A stretch of 64,000 nucleotides of DNA from Adineta steineri (Eukaryota > Rotifera > Eurotatoria > Adinetida > Adinetidae): the NCBI GenBank assembly GCA_905250115.1, contig CAJNOI010000002.1:1329678-1393677 (forward strand). The letters are read 5' to 3'. The position numbers and the translations under genes were made by a program. This document shows positions 25,301-38,000 of this stretch, in pieces (the first letter of the stretch is position 1; every line of letters begins with the position of its first letter). Under the pieces are notes generated by a model, which saw only the letters and a list, made by a program, of their open reading frames with translations, made no database searches and was not told the origin of the DNA.

Positions 25301-26709
25301 TTATATTTATCTGATTCTTTTTTTCCCTTCTAATAGCTCGAATCAAAGCTCGCGCATCAAGTGGTCGAAATCGACAATTTCCATATACAGATGATTATGT
25401 TGATTTAGATGATCTTGAAAAACAATCTAAAACTCCTAGTGCATCAACATCATCAGCATCAACAGCAGCACCATCAGCAACAACAGCAGGTCGTAGATCA
25501 ACACGTGGTGGACGTAGTTCATCCGCACCACAAAAACGTATTAGTCTTCGCCAACAACCTATTGATACAGCAGAAAGCCCAGAAGATGAAACTAAAAAAC
25601 AAAAAGATAATGCGGATGTTTACGATCAAATGGATACCGGTGGTGAAAATGAAGAACCAGTTCTAACAACAAAAACAGTTGGACGCAAAAGAAAGAGTAC
25701 AACACCTGTTGCATCATCTCCAGCAACAACAAAACGAACGTATGTTATTTTTAAAACAATATATTTTCATATTTATAACTATTTTCCATCATTCTTCTAG
25801 ACGTCCAACAACACCTCAAACAGCACCAATAACAAATACACGTCGTAAACAAACTTCAAATGTAGATTTATCAATACCTGATACTACTATTACACCAAAA
25901 CGTGGTCGAAAACCTACAAAAGTTGCAACACCAACTGAACAACCCTCAGAAGAACAGACTTCAGCTGATGATCGACCTGTTCGCATAGCTCTTAGTAGTC
26001 ATTTAGTAAGAAATTGAATTCTTCTTCTTATTTACATCATTTTATTTTATTTCTAGAATTTTGATCAAAATCATTTAGCTACATTAAATAAATTAGGTTT
26101 TGAAATTATGGATGAATCTTGTCATGTTGATGCACTTGTTGTTGATCGTATAAGACGTACGAAAAAATTTTTCATGTGTCTTGCACGTGGTGCACATATC
26201 TTATCGCCAACATGGATTGAAGCTATGATTAAAGAAAATCGTTATATTCCATATGATAAATATTATTTAGAAGATACAAATGCTGAAACACGTTATGGTT
26301 TTCAATTACGTGAAAGCGTTCGTCTAGCTAAACAACATCCAATATTTGAAAATTATAAAATCTTTTGTACGAAAGATACATCACCACCCTATGAAGATTT
26401 AAAAGATATAATTGAAGCAGCTGGTGGAAAATTTATTGAAAAAATTAATATGAACAAACCAGGCAAAGATTTAATTTGTATTGTTGCTCAAATACATAAA
26501 AATGAATATGAAGAATTATATAAAAAAGGAGTACCGATTGTTAGTGAAGAATTTGCTTTAAGTGGAATATCCAAACAAAAACTTGATTTTGAAACGTTAG
26601 TAAAATAACTAATTAAAAAAAACGAATATTTATATTTTTCTTTATTTTTAATAGATTTTCATTATTTCAAAATGCTGCTACTTCAGTTAAAGCAACTGGA
26701 AGTAAATAA
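22322..26709 (+). CDS. MDC1: MDC1-like DNA-damage checkpoint mediator (FHA, TQ repeats, tandem BRCT)
   Basis: About 17 exons, roughly 1,100 residues. Near the N-terminus an FHA domain spans several short exons (IIGRSNPSDI, SLSKQHAKITF, ITDLGSSNKTF). The large exon from about 23509 is Ser/Thr/Asp-rich and carries five related repeats of the form TQ/TL-x-Y-x-L. Then come a basic Arg-Gly block (24955-25070) and AT-hook-like GRKP and GRR patches. The C-terminus is a tandem BRCT; LVVDRIRRTKKFFMCLARG, ILSPTWIE and YGFQLRESV are close to vertebrate MDC1. In that family the BRCT pair binds phosphorylated histone H2AX and the FHA binds phospho-threonine partners. The last exon is best read as 26655..26709, joined from a donor at 26596. 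Human MDC1 is about 2,090 residues, so this form is compact. PTIP or NBS1-type proteins fit less well. Confidence 0.86.
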
Positions 26710-27144
26710 TGTTAAACTTTCTTGTTTGATTTGTATATAATCTATATGTTGTTATTTACATTTATTTTTTTTTGTTAGAAAAAAAAAGAAATATACATTA
26801 TATGTGTGTGTGCATGTGTGTTATATCATTTTTGTCTCTTGTATACTTTATATCTTGTCTAATGATTAGGTTCATTGATAAACTAAAGTTGTCTATTATT
26901 TTTTTTTGTTATGTTTATTTGTCATATTATTTTTTTTTCTTTTTTTTTTCAAACAGAAAAAAAAGAGAAAACAAATGAGCAGAAGATATAGAAAAAAAAG
27001 AAATCATGTGTTCTGTTCTATATTAAATAAACGATGCATAGAAAAGATTGTCCCTTATCAGAAGAGTTTTTTCGATCTGTTATATTCTGTTTTTCTTTCT
27101 TTTTTCTTTATGTTTTTTTTGATAGAAGTGGGCTTAAGAAACAA
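26710..27144. other. intergenic, T-rich low complexity
   Basis: This holds the 3' flank of the MDC1-like gene and several poly-T and poly-A runs (near 26770-26785, 26900-26990, 27080-27120). A T-rich AG (27124-27125) precedes the next start by 19 nt. No gene was recognised. Confidence 0.6.
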
Positions 27145-29108
27145 ATGGAAAAGTTACCAGTTGAAGTAAGTTGTTGAAGAAAAAACAGATTGTTGAAAAT
27201 TTCCGTTTACTTTTGAAAGATATTCGATCTTATCCTGGCTCATTTAACACTAACCGATTGGAAATGTCTTCGTTTAACAAGTCGAACAATATATATACGT
27301 TTGTCATCATTTTCATCTTATTCTCATTTACATCCAATTGTTCTTTCACCTAAATCTTCTTCTGGTATAACACTACTTGAAAAAGTTACATCTATTCAAG
27401 GTATCGATCATTTATCATTATCTAATTTTAATTTTACTAATCTTGATACACTACTTCAAACATCTGATTCATTTCAATTATGTTTAAATAAATTAACCAG
27501 TTTATCATTTTCTGGTTGCACAACATTAATTGATTCTCTTATATTTTATAAATTACTATCATATTGTACATCATTAGAAAAACTTGATTTAAGTAATTAT
27601 AAATTCTTTTTCTTATCAAATAATTTTTCACAAAATTTGAAAATTTATCCTTCTATAAAACGACTTAATTTAAATGGTAATATACATTTATCAGATTATT
27701 CATTTAATCATTTAATGAAATCATTTCCAAATATTGAAGCATTACATTTACTTGGCATTCCACTTCGTTCATCTTTAAATTCTAGTGAAAATCGTATATT
27801 TCTTACATTTGAAAATGTTTGTTCATATATTCAACAACATCAAGAATGTTTTCAAGCATTAGCAATATCATTTGAACCAACTCTATCATGTGATACACAA
27901 ATAAAACGTTTATTTCTTACAATACCATCGAAATTAACTTATTTTCATATTGATGGAACTTTAACAGTATCAACATTACTTCATTTTCTTCTTCTTTTTG
28001 ATAATAAATTAGAAACACTTGTTGTTGGTCGTCTTGTACTTGATCATACTGGTTGTCAACCACTATTTTCTGCTATTCATGAATATGCATCTAATTTAAA
28101 ACATTTATGCGTATTTTTAAATGCACCAATAAAGTATTATGGAACTCAACAACAAAAAATACGTTTTCCAGGTATTTATATAGTTATTTGAGAATACGAA
28201 GTTTAGCCCGGATGAAAATGAACCTTTTCTTTTTAGTTCTTCATCCATCGTCAGATATATCATTATCATCATTAAAACAATTAAATGATCTTGATATCCA
28301 AACATTATATCCATTGAATGAAATTGACCTTATAAATTTATTTCGAAATAGTTTAATAAATTTAAAAAAATTATCTTTACCAAGAAATACAACTGATGAT
28401 ACTATTAAATTTATATGTACACAATCATTATTTGTTTCATCTTTAACACATTTAAATTTAAATAATTGTCCATCATTAACAAATCATTCATTATTATTAA
28501 TAAATAAATATCTTTTATCATTAGAAGAATTAACTATAAATGATAATATTAATATAAATGATTTTGCTTTTATTGGTTTATCTATATGTGGTATTGGTAA
28601 ATCAATTGAATGGTTAGAACAGATAATAATTAATCGACAATTTATTGATGATTTATCAATATGGACATATACTATAACACATCAAACATTATGTAAATGT
28701 CAATTACCAACTTATTTATCATCATCATGTATTAAACTTCGTTTAAAAGATTTCAATTTTGACTATGATGAATCTTCCGATCGAATATTATCGATATTAA
28801 CTGAACATAAACTATTCAATGAATATTTTTCTTCGATAAATAATTTAAAATATTTACGAGTACTTAAATTACATCAATGTATACAATTAACAAATCGTTT
28901 ATTTCGTTTTGGTATCCATTCATTACCCGATTTAAAATATTTAGATATAAGTTTATGTGACAAAATTAATGATAAAAATTTATCATTAATTGGTCAAGCT
29001 TGTCCATCAATTGAAACAATTGATTTAACTGGTTGTCATCAAATAAGTGAAAATGGAAAAGTAACTTTAAAAAAACATGCAAAAAGAGTAAAAATTATTG
29101 ATTTTTAA
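27145..29108 (+). CDS. F-box and leucine-rich repeat protein (FBXL type)
   Basis: Three exons (27145..27165, 27220..28171, 28237..29108) give 614 residues. The seven-codon first exon supplies MEKLPVE and the second continues IFDLILAHLTLTDWKCL. Together these form a canonical F-box, the Skp1-binding motif. The remainder carries leucine-rich repeats, clearest at the end: YLRVLKLHQCIQLT, LKYLDISLCDKINDKNLS and IETIDLTGCHQIS, the Cys-containing AMN1/FBXL repeat type. Such proteins act as substrate receptors of SCF ubiquitin ligases; the target is unknown. ASF1 follows after 141 bp in the same direction. The exact FBXL orthologue cannot be named. Confidence 0.88.
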
Positions 29109-29190
29109 AAAGATTTTTATTTTTGAAATGCAATATACATTTATATATACATATGATTTCATTGTAAATAGAAAATAAAATAATTGTTTT

Positions 29191-29208
29191 ATTCTTGCTT
29201 TTTTTTAG
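29191..29208 (+). promoter_or_regulatory. candidate trans-splice acceptor before ASF1
   Basis: ATTCTTGCTTTTTTTTAG lies 83 bp after the F-box gene stop and 41 bp before the ASF1 start. It is a strong 3' splice site in the gap between same-strand neighbours and may mark spliced-leader addition. A cis-spliced 5' UTR intron is the alternative. Confidence 0.4.
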
Positions 29209-29249
29209 ATAAATATAAACTTTTTTCTTCATCCCCTGAAAATATCAAC

Positions 29250-30223
29250 ATGGTAAAAGTTATGATAAGCAATGTGTCTGTTCATAATAATCCAGCTAAA
29301 TTCTTATCAAATTATACATTTGAAATAAAATTTGAATGTTTAGAACAATTAACACAAGGTAGAAGAATTAAATAAAAAAAAGGTTTTTTTCTTGTTTTAT
29401 TTAAAAAAGAAAATCTGTTGTAGAACTTGAATTTAAACTTGTTTATGTTGGTGATGCAAAAGAAGACAAACAAGATCAAGTACTTGATGTTGTAGTCATT
29501 GATGCTGTTGCTCCAGGAACATATAAATTTGTATTTGAAGTATGTTTATTATACGTTGAATTTCTTTTATAAAAAAAACAATAATAGGCACCACCACCTG
29601 ATCCAAAAAAATTACCTAATGATAGTGATGTTGATGTATCAGTTGTTCTTCTATTAGCTCTATATCGTAATCAAGAATTTGCACGTGTTGGTTATTATGT
29701 CTTTACAGAATATGATGATCCTGAATTACGAGAAAATCCACCAGTTAAAGTTGATTTTGAAAAAGTAAATATGATATGAAAAATTCGTATATTATGTATT
29801 TCTTCCTTTGTTTAGTTAAATCGAACTATTGCAGTCGATGAACCACGTGTTACAACATTTCCAATTGTATGGGATGAACAGCAATCAACTGATCAACTTG
29901 TCTTTGCTGAATTAACTGAAGACGAAAAGAAAATAGCTGAATTAAATGAAGAACTTGAAATGTGTCATAGTTTAGAAAATGTTAATTGTACTAATGAAAC
30001 ACCAACGGAAACCAATGAATTAGCTGAAACAGATGAATTAATAACTGAAACAAATGAAATAATAACTGAAACAAATGAATTGATAACTGAAACAAACGAA
30101 TTGATAACTGAAACAAATGAATCAACTGAACCAAAAACAACAGATGAAATAATTACATCATCAGAGCAAAACATTACAAATGAACCAATTGTATCAACTG
30201 AACCATTAAATACAATGGATTAA
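29250..30223 (+). CDS. ASF1: histone H3-H4 chaperone ASF1
   Basis: Four exons (29250..29358, 29424..29539, 29588..29764, 29816..30223) give 269 residues. The first 155 or so are the conserved ASF1 immunoglobulin-like core: VKVMISNVSVHNNPAKF, DQVLDVVVID, RVGYYVFTEY, ELRENPPVK. By direct alignment with human ASF1A the histone-binding D54, V94 and R108 are kept. Human E36-D37, used for HIRA and CAF-1 contacts, is Q36-E37 here. ASF1 hands H3-H4 dimers to CAF-1 and HIRA in replication-coupled and independent assembly. The C-terminal tail (30001-30220) is acidic with seven-residue tandem repeats around ITETNEL, longer than vertebrate tails. The start is fixed by the conserved MVKV. Confidence 0.97.
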
Positions 30224-30400
30224 AAACAATAATCAGAAAATTCCTATAGTTATTTTCTTTATTCATTTATTTCAATATATTTTTGTGTTTGTATATTCTG
30301 TAAAGTTCTATTATATTGTTATTTTTTTGTTAAACTTGATCATTTATATCATATGATAACAGAAGATAACATAGACATGACAAAAAGTTAATCTTTTCAA

Positions 30401-30413
30401 ACATCTATTCCAG
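30401..30413 (+). promoter_or_regulatory. candidate splice acceptor just before mL54 start
   Basis: ACATCTATTCCAG ends four nt before the mL54 ATG, 194 bp after the ASF1 stop, on the same strand. It may be a spliced-leader site or the end of a 5' UTR intron. Confidence 0.3.
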
Positions 30414-30417
30414 ATAA

Positions 30418-30920
30418 ATGTTTACTTTAAGATATTTACGAGTACCGCCAATTTCTTTAATTACTCTACGTCATTATGCTGTAACTAAAACTGCTACGGG
30501 CCCATCGGGTGCTGCATTGAAGCTCGGCGGTGGTATAGCAAGTAAGTTAAGCTATTCGTCGAACTTTTAAATATCAAATGTATATGTATAATAGAAAAAG
30601 GTGCAGTAATAACAACAACAGTTCAACAATATCTCGATGCTGAAACAGATCCTGAAAAATTAGTTAATTATTGTTGTGGTTTGAATTATAAAAAAGAACA
30701 ACCACTTGTTGAAATCAAAGCCGATTCTACTTATCCAGATTGGCTATTTGGTTTAGAAAAATTAGATAAAATTAGTATTGATCAACTTGATAAAGATACG
30801 TGGGAATATTGGACAAGATATAATGAACAAGGTGAAGAATTTCTTCGAACTATAAATGAAAAACGTTATCCTGAACGATATATACCAACTTGGCTAAAAG
30901 AATTAAGACCATTATGTTAA
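30418..30920 (+). CDS. MRPL54: mitochondrial large ribosomal subunit protein mL54 (MRPL54)
   Basis: Two exons, 30418..30541 and 30595..30920, give 149 residues; the human protein has about 138. The N-terminus is rich in Arg, Leu, Ser and Thr without acidic residues, as in mitochondrial presequences. The core has GLNYKKEQPLVEIKADSTYP followed by DWLFGLEKL, then DQLDKDTWEYW, the mL54 signature (in human GVNIYKE, YPEWLFEM, LEELDPESREYW). It is a structural protein of the mitoribosome. A poly(A) signal follows 46 nt after the stop. Identification rests on these short motifs but their order and spacing agree well. Confidence 0.86.
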
Positions 30921-30965
30921 AAATAAATAGGAAAAAAATTTAGTTGTAATTTTTTTTGTCGTTTT

Positions 30966-30971
30966 AATAAA
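30966..30971 (+). terminator. polyadenylation signal AATAAA of mL54
   Basis: The hexamer lies 46 nt after the stop and is followed at once by an (AC)11 microsatellite. Confidence 0.6.
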
Positions 30972-30976
30972 CATAA

Positions 30977-30998
30977 ACACACACACACACACACACAC
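30977..30998. repeat. (AC)11 microsatellite
   Basis: Eleven perfect AC units directly behind the mL54 poly(A) signal, with more interrupted CA to about 31007. Confidence 0.95.
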
Positions 30999-32411
30999 GT
31001 ACACACATGTATATATTTTTCATGTACAAAACATATCACAGGCTTATGCTGCTTTGATGGCGCTTGCTCCAACGTATTTCAAACAATACAACAAATATAA
31101 GAATAAAACAAAAAGAAAAAATTGAAACAAAGAAAGTTCATTGAAATTGATGTTGATCCATGTTGTCAAGATCAATCTCACTAATGGACGGAATAACGGC
31201 GAGTAATTTTGTGTTTGATACAACGATATTTGTTGTATTATAAATGAGACAACAATTAATACCACGACATTAAAAATAAAACAAAGATAATTATATCATT
31301 GATTTCCTCTATTAAAGAGGAAAAAAATGATGGCTTATATTACATAGTTTAAATCTAAAATAAAAGCACGTAAAAAAAGGTGTGAGTTTGCTTCGCTTCT
31401 TCTTTTTTTTTGTGTCTCGTAAAAAAAATTTAACGATGAGGAAATAATTTAACTTGATGTGAAATAGGAGAGGACTTTTTTTTTAGTAGTAAAGAAAAGA
31501 AAAAAAAAAGAATGACACTTATCACAAGCAGCTCTTATGCAAATTGCTTATCGCACTCTTAGGTAATATCAGACGATACAACAAGGTTTACCTTGCTATC
31601 ACTATCACTATCACTTTTCTTTGTTTCTAACTCATTCGGAAATATGCTTTGTTAGTTTGTCATCAAAGCGTTTTATTATAATCTTCTTTCCTTATACCTT
31701 ACCATAACGATACTAAGAAAACAAGCGAGAGAACGAGAGAGAGAGAGAGAGAAAAGCAAAGAAGAATAAAATGATGATTGTTCTATTGAAACAAGTTTTG
31801 TGTGTATGTATGTTTTATGTGTGCTTTTTCAAATAGAAACTGATTCCTTGCGACACAACGACACGGTGCTAAGCAACTTTATGTGTGGGCAGCATGGAGA
31901 ACGATGGCGACGACAACGATAAAGTGTTTGAAGAAAGAACACTTGTAACTTTCTTTATTCTCTCGTTTTTTTTTGTCTTAAAGATTTCAAATCTTTCTCT
32001 CTCTGTCTCTCTTTCTCTCCCTTTCTCTCTTACAGGACGTAGTAAAATTTCATAATGCAAATTTACATGCTTGACGAGAAGAGAGAGAGAGAAAGACTTT
32101 GTTAAGTAATAATGAATTTTGCTTGCCTGTCGGACGTTTTTTTTTTTTGAAAAAGAAAATACACGGTTGTCATACAAAGAAAAGTGAGGACGATAGTTGT
32201 GATAGAGAAAAACATAAATGAATAGAAATTTTCTCTTTTTCTTCTTTTAAAATGACGATAGTATAAATGAATACAAAGTCAATGGAAAAATGAAGTGAGA
32301 CAAACGGAACGGCACGTAGAAATAAAGGAAGTAACAAATCGAATGCAAACAAACTAGAAAATACATGTGTATATGATATTTCCGTAAAACCTGTTCTATG
32401 ATTGTTTTTTT

Positions 32412-32421
32412 NNNNNNNNNN
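32412..32421. other. assembly gap of 10 N
   Basis: Ten undetermined bases between a T run and an A run, probably a homopolymer break in the assembly. Confidence 0.99.
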
Positions 32422-32786
32422 AAAAAAAACGTTAAATACCGACTGTTTTTAATAATTTTTTATATACAGATATAACTGTTATATGTAATGAAAGCAATCA
32501 TATAGATATTTTTGTAACAATGCCATTCAAATCATCTGCTTACTACGATGTACATAATCATAATGAGAAAGTTAGTTTTTGTTTTACTGAATTCTAATAT
32601 TTAAATTCAAGAAAGAGACAAGAACATGTAATTAATTAAGTTATTTGGCGCAAAGTGCATTCCTTCTATACTAGAATCCGAGTTGTTTTAAACGCTTTTA
32701 CGGCTATTTTTCCATGATATCAATCAATATCATCACGAAATAAAAAAAAGGTTTTCTTTTTATCTAAACAATTATTAAATTTACCA

Positions 32787-35003
32787 ATGTCAAGTACACA
32801 AGATGAAAGTGTTGTTGATGATGATGTAACTCCATCACAATCTCAATTAGTACCAGAAAGTACGGTTGCTATTTCGACAATTGATGTCATTGGTGAACCA
32901 AACAATCAGGTGTTTTTTTCATGTACAAGCTTTTGTTTTTTGCTAATTTGTTTTTCGATATGAAATTTTATTAAAAACTAATCACGATCTATCTTAGAAA
33001 TGGACATCAACATTAATTCTATCGATTATTATTGTTGTACTATCTACCAGCTTTGTCATGGGAGTTAATATTGGTGGACCAAATTTATATAATGGTGTAT
33101 GTTATTTTGTGTTATTTTAAGATTTAATATTAGATTCTATTTTAACATAGTTTATGGTTCCATGGGCGCGTGGTTATCCATTTCCTTGTCAAAAGGAAAT
33201 TGGTACAGCTCAATGGATCGCACGTAAATGGTGGAATTGCGTTTATAATGATACTACCGTGAATAGCAATGGCTATTACTATCTACCGGAAATACCTAAA
33301 GATAATCTTATTGGCCAACGATTACAAGATTCTCTTCATAATATTTTATTTGTTATTGGCGGTTTTATTGGTGCTTATTCAGGACAATTTTGGTACAAAT
33401 GTTTATCAAGGTTTATCATATTATTTTAATTATATTTCTAAAAATAATTTCAATTTAGACGTAATGCTATTTTTGCAAATATGCCATTTCAAATAGTAGC
33501 ATCAATATTTATGATAATTACATTATATATATATAATGGATACGAAACAAATGATCCCGATAAAGCTACTTTAGATAAAGCAAGAAAACTTAAAGATGTT
33601 GCTATAAGTTTTTTCTATATTTCTCGATTTTTCTTTGGATTTGCTGCTGGTATTTATTAACCTATATATATCTAGTATTATTGATCGAATTATATGTTTA
33701 TTATAGGTATGTGTTGTGTGGTATCTACATCTTATTTAAATGAGATTAGTCCACGAGCACTTCGAGGTACTGTAGGTTCTTGTCATCAATTAGCAATTGT
33801 TATCGGTATTCTTCTTGGACAAATTATTGGTTTACCATGGATATTAGGACGACATAAGTAAGATTATAAATCATCCTAATTTAAGAATATTTTTGTCTTC
33901 ACGTTTCATAATTGAAGTACTTGGAATTGGGGAATGGCATGGGTAGGTTTATTACCATTGATAGGTTCAGTACTTATCTGGACATTACCTGAAAGTCCTC
34001 GATGGCTTGTACAAGAGCAAAGACAAAATGAAGCTGCACAATCATTACGTAAATTACGACAAAGTAATGATATTGAAGCAGAATTAGTTGAAATTCAAAA
34101 TGAAGAAACTGCACTAACTAGAAAAGATCTTGGTATTATTAAAGTACTTTCATCAAGTGAATTTCGTTGGCCATTAATTACAAGTTTAGTATTAAATGCT
34201 ATTCAGCAATTATCAGGAATTGATGCTGTAAAAATTAAAGACTTCTTTTCATTTTACATATATAAATATAATTTTTTTTAAAGGTATTCTTCTATTCAGC
34301 AGATATGTTTTCATTAGCTGGTCTACGTGATGAAAAAGTACTTTGGGGTATATTAGCTACAGGTATTATTAATCTTATTGCAACACTTATTGCATTAAAA
34401 TTAATTGAATTATTGGGACGTCGTCCATTAATTATTTGGCCATTAGCTGCTATTATAGTTATTATGATTGGTCTTACAATATTTATTGTTTTAAATGTAG
34501 GTTAAAAAGAAATAAATGATTTTATTTTGAATAATTTTATTAGGCAAAAAATCCTGAAGAGAAAAAAGAAGCATTAGCAATAGTTAGTATTGTATTTATT
34601 CTTATCTTTATTGTTTTATTTGCAATTGGTCTTGGACCTATACCATACGTATATTCTAATGAAGTATTTCCTGTCGAAGCACGTGCTGCTGGACTATCAT
34701 TAGCAATGTTTATCGTACGTGTTATTATTATTATTGATATATTTTCTATAATAAATTCTATTTAAAATAGAATTGGTTTTGTAAATTTTTAATTGCTACG
34801 TTCTTTTTACCACTTCAATCAGCTATTGAAGGTTATGTATTTCTTCTATTCTGTTTATTTGTGGCATTGGCATTCACTTTACTATTCTTTAAAGTAAGAT
34901 AAATTGTTTTTTTTTATTATACCATAAAAGTAATTTATATTTACTTTAGATGCCCGAAACAAAAAATAAGAGATTACAAGAAATTCAAACATTTTGGAAA
35001 TAA
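32787..35003 (+). CDS. GLUT/SLC2A-type facilitative sugar transporter
   Basis: About ten exons: 32787..32909, 32998..33096, 33151..33410, 33459..33649, 33717..33857, from 33918, and onward to the stop at 35001. They encode roughly 500 residues with the 12-TM major facilitator fold. Family marks in order are [10 protein letters not shown] (loop 2-3), [22 protein letters not shown] after TM6, QQLSGIDAV in TM7, [23 protein letters not shown] in TM10-11 and the final [12 protein letters not shown]. Members move hexoses down their gradient across the plasma membrane. TM7 carries the QLS motif of glucose-selective GLUTs, but Asn is replaced by Asp in SGINAV. The large TM1-TM2 loop has NDT, a possible N-glycosylation site. 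The substrate is inferred. Confidence 0.93.
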
Positions 35004-38000
35004 ATCTCATAAAAACAATGAATATACTTTATTCTAATGAACTGAAATTTTCTTTTTTGCATTGTTATCTTTAAATTCTGAAAAGAATAAGTGTAAGACA
35101 ATTCAGAGAATGAATAGTTTATATTTATATAATACACATGGATGTTTTAAAGTCATTATACATATTTCAGAATCAAAGATGAGATATTAAAGTTTGATCG
35201 AAATTATTGTAACATTGAGAAGACAAGTAGAGTATTTTGTGACAGTTTCATTTGGTACATATAAATCAATTGAGAATGTTTTTATTTCAAACATAAGAAT
35301 TTTTACTACTTAAACCTATGCATTAAAAATAGTCTCCAGGTTTTTTTTTCTTTTAAACAAAAATAAAATTTTATTCTATTATCCATGAAAACTTTAAATA
35401 GAATGATACGCTATGATTGAAACCTATGTAACAAAACGAAGAAATTTATAATCTAGGGCAAATGTTTTTATTCAACGAATGCAACTAGCATTAAATTTCA
35501 ATCTAATATTTACAATTGTTTATTCTTCAAATGAAAAGAATATGTAATGAATTTCATTTAATATAGACGAAACCATACTACTATTAACAACGTGATTTAT
35601 ATGAAGTTTTTATTTTGAGTTTCATTCTAAACTTTAAATTATAATAATATTTAATATGCATACGATTAAAAGTTTATTATGACTAGTGAATATCATATTC
35701 TAGAATGTTGACATACATATCACTAGATGAGAAAATAAAAAAAATTTAATATTTATCTTTATTTCTATCATCTGGCATGCAAACGAAATTTATTCTCATC
35801 ATAGTCTTTATATAAATATGATTAATATTCGTTATATTTATTCAACAATTAATATATAATAAAAGGATTATTTTTTCAAGAAAATCTCAAACTCGTATTG
35901 TCTATATAACTAACCGCAACCGGATACTTAAATTCCTCAAGACAAAGTAGATAAATCGAAAACCGCAAGCAAAAAAAAATGTTGATAACTATCAATATGT
36001 CATCTTTATTGATGTTAATATTTGCCTTGTCCGTCTTCTTATATCATAGGTAGTCAATCTACAAGGTTTTAATATCGGCATATATATATATATACACGTG
36101 TCTTAATCGAATTTGTTTTCAATCTATAGATAAATATCACCATGGTCGTATACTACGACTGACAGATGGTAATCATTACTCATTTGATTGTAACTACGTA
36201 TATTGAGAAGCATTACATTTTTGTTTCGTTTTCAGTAGTTACTATAAAGGTAATCTTGTATAGCCTTTTAACTGGTCTCTTTTAGATTCATAAGAATTTT
36301 CTTTCTTTCTTTCTTTCTTTTTTTGAAATAAGATTTTTTTGTTTATTTGTTTTGATTGTTAGTGATTCACTTCGTTCTTTACAAAAATCATTTTGATTCT
36401 AGAAAATAAAGGTAAAAGAGAAAGAACTAGAACAAAGCTGTTTGAGTAAAATTGCATGTCATGTCTTTTCATCATAATACTTTTCTCTCTCACTCCTTCC
36501 AGCAGCGTCTGTTCACCGCCTCAACCTCTCTCTCACTCTTTCTCTCTTTCTTAGTGTATACTTTTGTATGTCGATTTCTTTTCACTTTTCATTTTTCAAT
36601 CGGGCATGTGTACATGTAATATTAAACGCATATTCCATTACGAATCATTTGCCTTTATTCACATAAAAAATGCATCACCATCAATCTAAATAATACTAAC
36701 ATCATTAACAATTGGTGTAATATACGGTATATTTCATTCATTTTTTTTTCTATACTGATACAAAAAATACATAAAATAACTTTCATATATCTAGATTTAT
36801 GAGACAAATACTCGTAGCAAAGAAAACTTTTTCTATTTGTTTATCTGTTTGTCGTGATAAAAAGAAAACGCAGTAATCAAATATCTTTGTCCAAATAGAA
36901 TCATCAATATTGCGTTAAAGGTATACATATATATATATATATATATATGTGGGTGTTAGTGGTGCGAATTGAGCATTATGACATATTGCACTTGTATGTA
37001 GATTTGATACATTATGAATTCGTTTTCCTTTTTTTTTATGCTAAGTGAGAAGAAAAAAAGAAATTGAGCTCTTCTTCGTTTGCACCTTCGAAATGTATAT
37101 ATGAGCACTTTTTTTTCAGTTGACTGATGTGAATATGAGAGAAGGTCGATCTTGAGAGAGAAAAAATGAGCATTTTATTGTAGACATAACATAATTTCTA
37201 ACCTTCTCAATTTTTACAATTATATATACTAACATTAACAAACGTTTGAAATTATCAAATATGAATACGATGTTTAGACGTGATTATTAAGGTAAATCAT
37301 ATTTTTATTCATTAGTTTTTAATTTGATAAGTAAAATTAATTGTATTATATTGTCTGTTTCTTTTATTAGAAAGATTTTCTAATGTTTGAACTGACGCGT
37401 CGATAGTTTTTTAAGGTTTCATATAAATCTCACTTTATCCATTTTCACCTTGACGTCTGATGAGTTATATATCAGTCCTACATTGTATACATATTTGTTT
37501 GGCTTAAAACGAAAAAATGAAAGAAGAAAAAAGTGATCTTTTTTTCTTCTTATTCTTATTAGTTCTTTGATATGAAATTATAATCCTTTGCACGTACAAA
37601 ACTTACATAAAATAGTACATTGATGTTTGAACATGTAATTTATATAGCTCGAAATCGATCTTCTCTTCTTTCTTTCGTTTCTACATTCCACCCTTATCAC
37701 AACATGATTCATATGAATAATGACATAATACAAATATCAATGATACTTTTATACGATATTTCTTTAATTTATCTATTAAATCAAGTTTTTTTCTTCTTCT
37801 TCTTCTTCTCTACTATTAATTAGTTTTATACTATGAAAGTCGTGTAGACAAACGACCCTTTATACCACTATCTATCTATCTACGTACCTATAATTGCTCA
37901 CTTATATTTAGTTGATATGTCAACGTCTGCGTCTCTCTATTCATACAAATTCAATCGATTTTTACAAAGGTGTGTATACACACGTTTGCAATCCATTAGA

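Larger units (their letters stand above)
30921..32786. other. intergenic region mL54 to sugar transporter, with microsatellites
   Basis: About 1.9 kb with an AC run, GAGA-rich purine tracts (31726-31753, 32076-32096), a CTCT stretch (31990-32030) and a short N gap. Frames here are low-complexity and no coding exon was recognised. The right end should hold the promoter of the transporter gene. Confidence 0.6.

Noticed and set aside
26772-27169. Phe/Lys-rich open frames before the F-box gene
   Set aside because: They arise from poly-T and poly-A runs; no family resemblance.
31044-32352. Several minus-strand open frames between mL54 and the transporter
   Set aside because: Low-complexity translations of GAGA, CTCT and A/T runs, with no domain or splice support.
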